DNA of 64,000 nucleotides from Spirochaetota bacterium (lineage in GTDB: Bacteria; Spirochaetota; UBA12135; COTS27; JAFLEE01), in assembly GCA_017302015.1 (NCBI GenBank), contig JAFLEE010000008.1, forward strand, positions 38,782-102,781, given 5' to 3'. Position numbers and translations under genes: made by a program. The notes beneath the pieces were generated by a model. That model did no database searches and was not told where the DNA came from. It worked only from the letters and a program-made list of their open reading frames with translations. Shown here piece by piece: positions 27,161 to 34,347 of this stretch. Position 1 is the stretch's first letter. Every line of letters begins with the position of its first letter.

Positions 27161-27196
27161 GCGACTCGAAAAGATTTCGATGATGAAGGAAGGCCC

Positions 27197-28255
27197 ATGG
27201 CTCAAGCGATGAAAGAGAAGCATGTCGAATCCCGTTCGCCGACGGGCCGCAAGGCCTTGGTGCTCGGGGGCACCGGGGCGATGGGCGCCTATCTGGTGCC
27301 CGACCTGGCCCGGCGCGGCTACGAAGTGCAGGTCGTCTCCCTGGATGCCGCCATTTCCGATGATCCACGGATTTCTTACGCCAAAGGCGACGCGAAGGAT
27401 CCCGCCTACCTCAAGGAATTATTGGGGCGGCATTTCGACGTCATCGTCGACTTCATGATCTATTCCACCCGCGAGTTCGAGGAGAAGCACGAGCTCCTCC
27501 TGGGAAGCACCGAGCACTACATCTTCCTCTCGACCTACCGCGTCTATAGCGGAGAGAGCCCCATCACGGAAAAGACGCCCCGCCTGCTGGAGGCGTCCAC
27601 CGACGCGGCCTTCCTGGCCACCGAGGACTACGCGCTCTTCAAGGCGCGCCAGGAAGATATCCTGAAGCGTTCCAAGCGGGCGAATTGGACGATCGTGCGA
27701 CCGGCCATCACTTACTCGAAGCGCCGCTTCCAATTGGTGACCCTCGAGGCCCCGGTGGTTGTCTCCCGGGCTCGGCGTGGCCTACCGGTGGTGCTGCCCC
27801 GGGAAGCCCTTTCCGTGGAGGCGACCATGACTTGGGCGGGGGATGTGGCCGAGATGATCGCCCGCCTCCTGCTAAACCCATCGGCCTTCCGGGAATGCTT
27901 CACCGTGGCCACCGCCGAGCACCGCACCTGGGGCGAAATCGCCGCGTATTACCGGGACCTCATCGGGCTCCAGTACGTGGCCGCCGATACCGAAGACTAC
28001 GTGGAGATCCTGGGGGGATCCGCCGGGTCGAGATACCAACTCACCTACGACCGGCTCTACCCCCGCCGAATCGACAATTCCAAAATTCTCGCCGTGACCG
28101 GGCTCAAACAGGCGGAGTTGATGCCCCTTCGCCGCGGCCTCGAGAAGGAACTCTCCGCGCTCCCGAAAGATGCCCCATGGCCGGACGAAGCCGCCGTTCT
28201 TGGGAGGATGGACGCCTATTTGAAGGGGCCCAAGGCCGGGGCGGTCCAATCATGA
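27197..28255 (+). CDS. NAD-dependent epimerase/dehydratase family protein
   Basis: 352 residues. ALVLGGTGAMGAYLV is the GxxGxxG nucleotide motif of extended SDR enzymes; STYRVYSGE follows the central strand and DYALFKARQE provides a YxxxK pair. The C-terminal substrate domain includes MTWAGDVAEMIARLL, common to sugar-nucleotide epimerase relatives. Start ATG 27197 has GAAGG upstream. It lies 36 bases after the MDR gene in the same operon and probably acts on an oxidised sugar intermediate. Confidence 0.8.
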   Translation: MAQAMKEKHVESRSPTGRKALVLGGTGAMGAYLVPDLARRGYEVQVVSLDAAISDDPRISYAKGDAKDPAYLKELLGRHFDVIVDFMIYSTREFEEKHELLLGSTEHYIFLSTYRVYSGESPITEKTPRLLEASTDAAFLATEDYALFKARQEDILKRSKRANWTIVRPAITYSKRRFQLVTLEAPVVVSRARRGLPVVLPREALSVEATMTWAGDVAEMIARLLLNPSAFRECFTVATAEHRTWGEIAAYYRDLIGLQYVAADTEDYVEILGGSAGSRYQLTYDRLYPRRIDNSKILAVTGLKQAELMPLRRGLEKELSALPKDAPWPDEAAVLGRMDAYLKGPKAGAVQS

Positions 28256-28306
28256 CCCGACCGTCGCCGGGCGCGGCACCCAACGCGATACTCCAATGAA
28301 GGTCCA

Positions 28307-29335
28307 ATGAAAGAAAAAATCCGCATCGGGCAGATCGGCATCTGCCATGAGCACGCCAGTGGAAAGATCCTCAGCTTGCGCGGGCTGCCGGAAGTCTTTG
28401 AAATCGTCGGCGTGGTCGACGACCGCGAAACGTCGAAGGGGGCCCGCTTCCTCCCCCCCGACCTCCTCAAGCCCTACGAAGGCCTTCGCTTCATGACCGA
28501 AGAAGAACTTCTGGCTGTGCCCGGCCTGCGGGCGGTGACGGTGGAAACCCCCAACGCGGACCTCGTGAAAACGGCGCTCCGCTGCATGGAGCGGGGCCTC
28601 TCGATGCATATGGACAAGCCCGGCGGCGAGGACCTGGCCCTCTTCGGAACCTTGCGCCGGGGCTGCGAGGCGCGCGGCCTCCCCTTCCAGATGGGCTATA
28701 TGTTTCGACATAATCCGGCCATCCATATGGCCCTGCGGGCCGTGCGGGAAAAATGGCTGGGCGAAGTGTTCGAGATCCAGGCGAGCATGAGCCACGATTA
28801 CGGCGGGGAGGCCTACCGCGATTACCTCGGGAAGATGGAGGGGGGCATCCTCTATAATCTCGGGGGCCACCTCATCGATCTCGTCGTCTCCATGCTGGGG
28901 CGCCCGCTACGGGTCACGCCCTTCCTGCAATCGGGGCCGGGGACTCCGGGAACCGTAAAGAACCTTTGCCTGGCGATCCTGGAGTACCCCCACGCCAACG
29001 CGACCCTGCGGGCCTCCAGCCTGGAGGTCGACGGCCTCCCCAACCGGCGCCTGAAGATCTGCGGTACCCAGGGCACGATCGATCTCTGCCCCATGGAGCG
29101 TTTCGACGGGGCGCCGCTGACGATGCGCCTGACGCTGCGCGAGGGGAACGCCGAATTCGCCGCGGGAACCCATACGGTCGATGCGGGCGTGCGAAGCGAC
29201 CGCTACCAGGATCAACTGCTCGATCTGGCCGCCATGATCCGCGGCGAGCGTGGGAACCCCTACGGGTTCGAACACGATTACATGGTCCAAGAAATCTTGC
29301 TGGCCGCCTCGGGCCGCCTGGCATGGAGGGGATGA
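28307..29335 (+). CDS. Gfo/Idh/MocA family oxidoreductase
   Basis: 342 residues. IRIGQIGICHEHASGKI is a variant N-terminal nucleotide-binding loop in which the usual GxGxxG is reduced. HMDKPGGEDL replaces the common EKP signature with DKP. The C-terminal beta-sheet domain includes GGILYNLGGHLIDLVVSMLG, typical of the family. These enzymes interconvert hydroxyl and keto groups on sugars with NAD(P). Third gene of the operon. A duplicated TCCAATGAA just before the start leaves GAAGG five bases from ATG 28307. Confidence 0.85.
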   Translation: MKEKIRIGQIGICHEHASGKILSLRGLPEVFEIVGVVDDRETSKGARFLPPDLLKPYEGLRFMTEEELLAVPGLRAVTVETPNADLVKTALRCMERGLSMHMDKPGGEDLALFGTLRRGCEARGLPFQMGYMFRHNPAIHMALRAVREKWLGEVFEIQASMSHDYGGEAYRDYLGKMEGGILYNLGGHLIDLVVSMLGRPLRVTPFLQSGPGTPGTVKNLCLAILEYPHANATLRASSLEVDGLPNRRLKICGTQGTIDLCPMERFDGAPLTMRLTLREGNAEFAAGTHTVDAGVRSDRYQDQLLDLAAMIRGERGNPYGFEHDYMVQEILLAASGRLAWRG

Positions 29336-29337
29336 AG

Positions 29338-30297
29338 ATGCGCGCGATGCTCGTGGATCGTAACCGGAACCTCGTCTGGAGCGAGGTGGCGCCGCCCGCG
29401 CTGAAGGCCCGCGACGTGCTCATCGAGGTGCACGCGGTGGCGCTCAACCGGGCAGACCTCTTGCAGCGCGCCGGGCAGTACCCATCGCCGGAGGGTTGGC
29501 CCGAATGGATGGGCCTCGAAGTTTCGGGGGTGGTTTGCACGGCCCCCCCGGGCGGCCGTTGGAAGCCGGGGGACCGCGTCTGCGCGCTCCTGGGCGGGGG
29601 CGGATACGCGCAGCGGGTGGCCGTCCCCGAGAACCTGGTCCTCCCGATCCCGCGGGGGCTTTCGATGGAGGAGGCCGCCGCGCTCCCCGAGGCGTTCGCG
29701 ACCTCCTACCTCAATCTTTGTTTGGAAGGCGGGATGAAGGCCCAAGACACCGTGCTCATCCAGGCCGGGGCCAGCGGGCTGGGGATGGCGGCCATCCAAT
29801 TGGCGAAGGCCTGGGGCGCCAAGGTCCTCACCACCGTCAGCTCCCCCGACAAGGCGGATTTCGTGCGCCGCCTCGGCGCCGACGTCGTCATCAACCGCAA
29901 GACCGAGCGCCTCGCCGATGCGATGGACGCCCATCCGGTGGATCTCGCCCTGGATTGCGTCGCCGGGGCGGAACTGGGCGCGTGCGTGGAAAAAATGGCC
30001 CCCCGGGGGCGCTGGATCGTCATCGCGACCCTCGCCGGCCCGAAATCCGAGATCGACTTGAACGTCTTCTTCCGCAAGGGCCTGCGGCTCATCGGCAGCA
30101 CCCTTCGCAGCCGTAGCGAGGCGGAGAAGGCGGCCATCCTCGCGGCGCTGGAGGAGAAGTTGTGGGATAAGTTTTCCGCCGGCGAACTCAAGGCGATCGT
30201 GCATTCGACGCTGCCGATGGCCGCCGCCGAAGAGGCCCACGCCATCCTCAAGCGGCAGGAAAACCTCGGCAAAGTCGTCTTGACCCTCGGCCATTAG
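29338..30297 (+). CDS. Quinone oxidoreductase-like zinc-independent MDR enzyme
   Basis: 319 residues. ATG 29338 is chosen because GGAGG (29325-29329) is eight bases upstream; ATG 29332, overlapping the previous stop, is too close to it. NRADLLQRAGQYPSPEGWPEWMGLEVSG and VLIQAGASGLGMAAIQLAKAWGA are hallmarks of the NAD(P)H quinone oxidoreductase (PIG3/QOR) branch, which lacks catalytic zinc. The end FSAGELKAIVHSTLPMAAAEEAHAIL also fits. It probably reduces an enone or quinone-like intermediate in the operon's pathway. Confidence 0.85.
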   Translation: MRAMLVDRNRNLVWSEVAPPALKARDVLIEVHAVALNRADLLQRAGQYPSPEGWPEWMGLEVSGVVCTAPPGGRWKPGDRVCALLGGGGYAQRVAVPENLVLPIPRGLSMEEAAALPEAFATSYLNLCLEGGMKAQDTVLIQAGASGLGMAAIQLAKAWGAKVLTTVSSPDKADFVRRLGADVVINRKTERLADAMDAHPVDLALDCVAGAELGACVEKMAPRGRWIVIATLAGPKSEIDLNVFFRKGLRLIGSTLRSRSEAEKAAILAALEEKLWDKFSAGELKAIVHSTLPMAAAEEAHAILKRQENLGKVVLTLGH

Positions 30298-30306
30298 GAG
30301 CCTGCG

Positions 30307-31083
30307 ATGCGACCCTCCTTTTTGGGAAAATCCGACCCCGTCCTCACTGGGATCATGTCGGGCCAGACGCCCCAAGAACTGATCGCCGAGGCGAGGACGG
30401 CCGAGAGCGAGGGCGCCAAGGGCATCGCCACCGACCTGGCGGACCTGAAACCCGAACACCGACACCACGACGCTTTGAAGGCCGTCATCGACTCTGTGAA
30501 CCTCCCCTTCATGTTCTTTTTCTACCGCGGCGGCGGGGGGCCGGGAAGGGACGACGATGGCCGCCAAGCCCTGTTATTGACCGCCGCGGAGGCCGGGGCC
30601 TCCATGATCGACGTCATGGGCGACCTCTACGATCCCTCGCCGATGGAATTAACCCGCGATCCCCGGGCGGTGGAAAAGCAGAAGCGCCTCATCGACGAGA
30701 TCCACGCCAAGGGCGCCGACGTGGTGCTTTCCTCCCACATGCCATGCCCGCGGACGGCGGAGCAGGCCCTCGAGCACCTGCGGGAAGGGGAAGCCCGCGG
30801 CGCAGACGTGGTCAAACTCGTGGCCACCGTGGACACCGACGTCGAACTCGCCGAGGCCTTCCGCACGACGCTTCTCCTCAAGCGCGAACTCAAGAAGCCC
30901 TTCATCCACCTCTGCAACGGCAAAATGAGCCGTCCGCACCGCTTCCTCGGCCCCGCGCTGGGCGTCTCCATCTTCTTCGCGGTGCCGCGCTACGAGCCCC
31001 GCTACGGCATGGGCCAACCCCTGGTGCGGGAGATGAAGGACGTCCTCGATCGCCTGCACTGGAACATTCGCGGGGTGCGCTGA
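30307..31083 (+). CDS. Type I 3-dehydroquinate dehydratase-like enzyme
   Basis: 258 residues, TAGGAG before ATG 30307. LSSHMPCPRT and GADVVKLVATVDTD carry His144 and Lys170, the general base and Schiff-base Lys of type I dehydroquinate dehydratase, at almost the same numbers as in the enterobacterial enzymes. NGKMSRPHRFLGPALG matches the closing loop. The usual Arg-containing FTxR..EGG segment is altered to FYRGGGGPGRDDDG. With no other shikimate gene around and four oxidoreductases upstream, a catabolic dehydration of a cyclic or keto sugar is more likely than aromatic amino acid synthesis (inference). Confidence 0.75.
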   Translation: MRPSFLGKSDPVLTGIMSGQTPQELIAEARTAESEGAKGIATDLADLKPEHRHHDALKAVIDSVNLPFMFFFYRGGGGPGRDDDGRQALLLTAAEAGASMIDVMGDLYDPSPMELTRDPRAVEKQKRLIDEIHAKGADVVLSSHMPCPRTAEQALEHLREGEARGADVVKLVATVDTDVELAEAFRTTLLLKRELKKPFIHLCNGKMSRPHRFLGPALGVSIFFAVPRYEPRYGMGQPLVREMKDVLDRLHWNIRGVR

Positions 31084-31096
31084 AGGCGCGAAGCCG

Positions 31097-32338
31097 TCAA
31101 GGGAACAGGGCGCGCACCATCGAAAAATCGTCGCGCAACGGCCCCGGCCCCTTGAGCGATTTCAGCCAATCGAGGAGGCTCCGGAAGAGGCCCGCCTCGG
31201 CCCCGTGGGCCGCCACGAAGTTCTTATAGAGATCGAAATCCAGCATCGACCCGTCGGGGAGGAGCACCTCGTAGGTGCCGTCGCTGAGGATGAGGAGGCG
31301 CGACCCCGGCGGAACCACGCGGGTCGCGGCCTGGTAGCGCGTGTCGGGCATGCTGCCGATGATGAGGCCGGGCTCGCGGAGTTCCTCCAGGCCACCGCCC
31401 GGCAGGAGGAGGAGCGCGGGGGGATGGCCCCCGCTGGCGTGTCGCAGCACGCGCGTGGGCGCGTGGTAGACCCCGTACCAGAGGGTGAAGTACATCTCGT
31501 TGTGGCGTTCCATCGGGTAGGCCGTGTTGAGCGCCGCAAGCACCGCCCCCGGGTCGCGGAAATCGACCCCGGGCAGGGCCCCCGTGCGCACGCTATTGAT
31601 GGCCATGACCGACAGGAGCGCCGCCCCGACCCCGTGCCCGCAGACATCGAGGAGGTAGAGGGCGAAATGCTCCCGGTCGATCCAGTGGTAGCCGAAGGCG
31701 TCGCCCCCGAGTTCGCTGCAGGGCTCGTGGTGCCAATCGATGGCGAAGGGGGCGGCCATGGGCGGCGGCAGGATGCCGCGCACATAGCGGGCCGCCTCGT
31801 CGAGTTCGGCCATGAGCCGATTCTGGGTCTTCTCCAAAAGCGCCTTCTCGGCGACCAGTTCCGCCAAGAGCCTTTGGTCCTGGTCGCGCAGGCCCTTCTT
31901 CTCGAGGCAAGATCCCACGCGGGCGCGCAGGAGGGTGGGGTTGAACGGCTTGGGCAGGTAGTCTTCGGCCCCCATGGCGATGCACTTCACGGCCCGCTCG
32001 ACCTGGTCGTCGGCCGAAATCACGATCACCGGCAAGCCCGAAAGGCGCGGATTCGCCCGGATGGTGGCGAGGACTTCCATCCCGCTTTTCCCAGGCATCT
32101 CCAGATCGAGGAGCACGAGGTCGAAGGGTTTCTGGAGCACGAGGTCGAGGGCCTGCAGGCCGTCGGTGGCCTCCGTGATGTCGTGGAAACCCAAGCCATG
32201 GAGGGCGTGGGTGAGCGCCATGCGCACGGTGCGGCTATCGTCCACCACCAGCACCGCGGCGTTCTGGAGGGGGAAGAGCCGATCTCCCGCGGCGGGGAGG
32301 GCCCCTGCGGGATCGGGGGGGCGATTGGGTTCTGTCAT
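31097..32338 (-). CDS. Response regulator fused to SpoIIE/RsbU-type PP2C phosphatase
   Basis: 413 residues. Receiver domain at about 27-145 with acidic pair VVDDS (33-34), phospho-acceptor Asp78 (LVLLDLEMPG) and the Lys in YLPKPF. A short coiled-coil linker (about 150-185) leads to a PP2C domain with SELGGDAFGYHW, LYLLDVCGHGVGAALLS and LLILSDGTYE, the metal-binding aspartates of SpoIIE-type phosphatases. Such proteins dephosphorylate anti-sigma-factor antagonists on receipt of a phosphoryl signal. No partner kinase, anti-sigma factor or antagonist is in the window. Confidence 0.92.
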   Translation of the reverse strand: MTEPNRPPDPAGALPAAGDRLFPLQNAAVLVVDDSRTVRMALTHALHGLGFHDITEATDGLQALDLVLQKPFDLVLLDLEMPGKSGMEVLATIRANPRLSGLPVIVISADDQVERAVKCIAMGAEDYLPKPFNPTLLRARVGSCLEKKGLRDQDQRLLAELVAEKALLEKTQNRLMAELDEAARYVRGILPPPMAAPFAIDWHHEPCSELGGDAFGYHWIDREHFALYLLDVCGHGVGAALLSVMAINSVRTGALPGVDFRDPGAVLAALNTAYPMERHNEMYFTLWYGVYHAPTRVLRHASGGHPPALLLLPGGGLEELREPGLIIGSMPDTRYQAATRVVPPGSRLLILSDGTYEVLLPDGSMLDFDLYKNFVAAHGAEAGLFRSLLDWLKSLKGPGPLRDDFSMVRALFP

Positions 32339-32461
32339 GGGTTCGTGGAGTAGACTCGGGTGCGCGAACGATACTTTTCTATTCGCTCGCCATAATACCC
32401 CGGCCTGGATGGAAAGACAACTCGCCTCTCGGGCGTGGAGGGGGCCAAAGAGAGGGCGCCC

Positions 32462-32887
32462 TTACAATCTCTCCCACGGATTGAAAACGCGCGCCCCCGT
32501 AGGCTCCACATCGGCGGTGTTTCGGGTCGCCACGGTGCATTGGTGGACGAGGGCCGTGGCGGCGATAAGCCCATCCAAGGCGGGCACACGACGCCCCTTC
32601 GCTTCGGCCTCTCCCTGCATGAGGCCCCAACCAAGGGCCACCTCCTCGTCGATGGGCAAGATCCGCCCCTCGAAACGAACGCGCAATTCCCCATCCAGCC
32701 AGCGCTGGATGGCGTTCTTTCGCTTCCCATCCGCGAGGCGTGAAATGCCCTTTTGGATCTCGCCCAAAGTCAGCACGCTGAGGAAAAGCCGGTCTTCGTC
32801 GCAGGAGCGGATCCACTCGACGACCCGGGCCTCGGGGACCGGCTTGGCCAGTTCGGAGATCACGCAGGTGTCGAGGAGGTAATTCAC
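32462..32887 (-). CDS. vapC: VapC-type PIN-domain toxin ribonuclease
   Basis: 141 residues. LLDTCVISELAKP begins the PIN fold with Asp6; the Glu in LTLGEIQKG and the Asp in PALDGLIAATAL complete the acidic site for magnesium-dependent RNA cleavage. The FitB/VapC-like TCVISE sequence is typical. The GTG start at 32887 overlaps the antitoxin stop by four bases (GTGA), which couples their translation. Known VapC toxins cleave tRNA or rRNA; the target here is unknown. Confidence 0.9.
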   Translation of the reverse strand: MNYLLDTCVISELAKPVPEARVVEWIRSCDEDRLFLSVLTLGEIQKGISRLADGKRKNAIQRWLDGELRVRFEGRILPIDEEVALGWGLMQGEAEAKGRRVPALDGLIAATALVHQCTVATRNTADVEPTGARVFNPWERL

Positions 32888-33129
32888 AAAGCCACCGACC
32901 TGGGAAACTCGCGCGGGCGACCCAGGTCGAGTTCGCCCAAGGGGGAGGCATGGAAGAAATCGGCCAGGGACCCCTGCCGACGCTTTAATTTCTGGAAATC
33001 GCGGTAGGAGAGGAGGACCGCGGTCTTTTTCCCGTGGCGGGTGATGCTCTGGGGGCCCTGCGTAAGCGCCAAGTCGACCACCTCACTGAAGCGATTCTTC
33101 GCATCTTGAAGCTGCCAATCGTCTTTCAT
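32884..33129 (-). CDS. Phd/YefM-type antitoxin
   Basis: 81 residues from ATG 33129, preceded by GGGAGG; an upstream in-frame extension has no such site. WQLQDAKNRFSEVVDLALTQGPQSITRHGKKTAVLLS is the Phd/YefM DNA-binding fold, followed by a C-terminal tail that should thread into the VapC toxin. It should repress its own promoter, which carries three CTAGATT repeats. Confidence 0.9.
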   Translation of the reverse strand: MKDDWQLQDAKNRFSEVVDLALTQGPQSITRHGKKTAVLLSYRDFQKLKRRQGSLADFFHASPLGELDLGRPREFPRSVAL

Positions 33130-33146
33130 GGGCCCTCCCAAATCAT

Positions 33147-33188
33147 CTAGATTGGCTAGATTATATGCCATCGGGTTTCTAGATTCAA
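33147..33188 (-). promoter_or_regulatory. Toxin-antitoxin promoter with operator repeats
   Basis: On the minus strand TTGAAT (33183-33188), a 17-bp spacer and TATAAT (33160-33165). CTAGATT occurs three times (33147-33153, 33156-33162, 33179-33185), covering -35, -10 and start region, as expected for autorepression by a Phd-type antitoxin. Confidence 0.75.
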
Positions 33189-33253
33189 GGACCTGGGCGC
33201 CCATTCGGACCTCCCACGACCTGATACCCAAAAACGCCCGATTCTACAGGTTT

Positions 33254-34024
33254 TTACCTAAATTGGGCACGGTAGACCCGCGGCGACATCCCCATTTGCC
33301 GGCGAAAGACCGTGCTGAAATGGTAGGGATCGCAGAAGCCGAAGGCCTCCGAGACCTGGGCGACGGCCTGGTCGCTGCGGCGCAATAATTGGCAGGCGGC
33401 CTCGATGCGAAGCCGGGCGAAATAGGCCAGGGGAGGCAGGCCGAGTTGGCTGCGGAAGAGCCGCACCAGGTAGGAGGGGTGCATCTGCACATGGCGGGCG
33501 AGTTCGGCCAGGGTGAGGGTACGCGCTAGGTTGCGTTCCAGGTATTCGAGGCTGCGGCGGACGTGGGCGTTCATCCCCCCGGAAAAAAGCGGCCCCACCC
33601 CGCTTTCAAGTTCGTGGCAGAAGGCCAGGGTGCGGTGATGGGCCGAGGCGAGGAGTTGGGGTTCCTGGCTGCGCCATTTCCAGAGGAACTCGGCGAAGAA
33701 CGGCCGAAGCCCCTCCCCCGCATGGAGGCCCGAAGGGGGCACGCGGCGGCGAAGACCCTCGGAAAGGGCGAGTTCGGCCTTGGCGAAGCGAAGGCGCAAA
33801 TAATAGAGGGAAGTGCTTCGGGTTCCCCCGGGGAGGGTGTCGTGGAACTCGCCCGGCCGCACATAAAAGAGGGTTCCCCGGGCGGCATCGAAGCGCGCGC
33901 CCTGGAGGAAGAAGAGGCCCGAGCCCGCGACGAAAAAGTGGAACTCATGGTCGTCGGGATGCTGGTGGAGGCGGCCCTCCATCTCCCGGGTGACGTGGCC
34001 GAACCCCGCGTCGATGAGTTTCAT
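33254..34024 (-). CDS. AraC family transcriptional regulator
   Basis: 256 residues from ATG 34024; a GTG nine codons upstream is possible. The N-terminal cupin has LHQHPDDHEFHFFVAGSG, and RPGEFHDTLPGG. The C-terminal domain has LTLAELARHVQMHPSYLVRLFRSQ and AQVSEAFGFCDPYHFSTVFRRQMGMSPRVYR. It is divergent from the first of three giant beta-helix genes and is the probable regulator of that block. Confidence 0.9.
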   Translation of the reverse strand: MKLIDAGFGHVTREMEGRLHQHPDDHEFHFFVAGSGLFFLQGARFDAARGTLFYVRPGEFHDTLPGGTRSTSLYYLRLRFAKAELALSEGLRRRVPPSGLHAGEGLRPFFAEFLWKWRSQEPQLLASAHHRTLAFCHELESGVGPLFSGGMNAHVRRSLEYLERNLARTLTLAELARHVQMHPSYLVRLFRSQLGLPPLAYFARLRIEAACQLLRRSDQAVAQVSEAFGFCDPYHFSTVFRRQMGMSPRVYRAQFR

Positions 34025-34347
34025 CGGGGGGCGCCCCAGGACTGGACCCACGGACCGAACGCCTTCCGCCGGCGCCGTCGGGGCGCGAGGTCAGCCGCCC
34101 CGGGGCGCCCGGGCTTTCCAAAAAAGGGATGGGCGGCGCACGCCATTCAAGGTCAATTTTACACAGGTTTGTCAACGCCTGTCATTTACACCCCGCCCCA
34201 GTCTGGGTATACTCGAAGCATGGGAAAAAAGGCCTCCCTGGGCCCGATCCCCCCTTTGAAAGCGTTTGCGCACCCCAGGGCCGCCGCCCATTGGCCGAAA
34301 AATCTTCGTCGGCGGAGCCCATCCCGCCCGTTCCCGGAGGAACCTCG
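34025..34347. other. Divergent intergenic region, AraC / beta-helix gene
   Basis: No gene is supported. It carries the promoter at 34185-34213, two TGTCA and two TTTACAC repeats, and the GGAGG (34336-34340) of the gene at 34348. A minus-strand TAAAAT (34156-34161) may be the AraC -10. Confidence 0.45.
34170..34213 (+). promoter_or_regulatory. Promoter and operator candidate for the beta-helix block
   Basis: TTTACA (34185-34190), a 17-bp spacer and TATACT (34208-34213). TGTCA repeats at 34170-34174 and 34180-34184, one helical turn apart, abut the -35. Confidence 0.6.

Noticed and set aside
34129-34347. N-terminal extension of the first beta-helix gene
   Set aside because: The frame is open upstream of 34348, but a signal peptide and GGAGG mark ATG 34348 as the start, and the extension overlaps the promoter.
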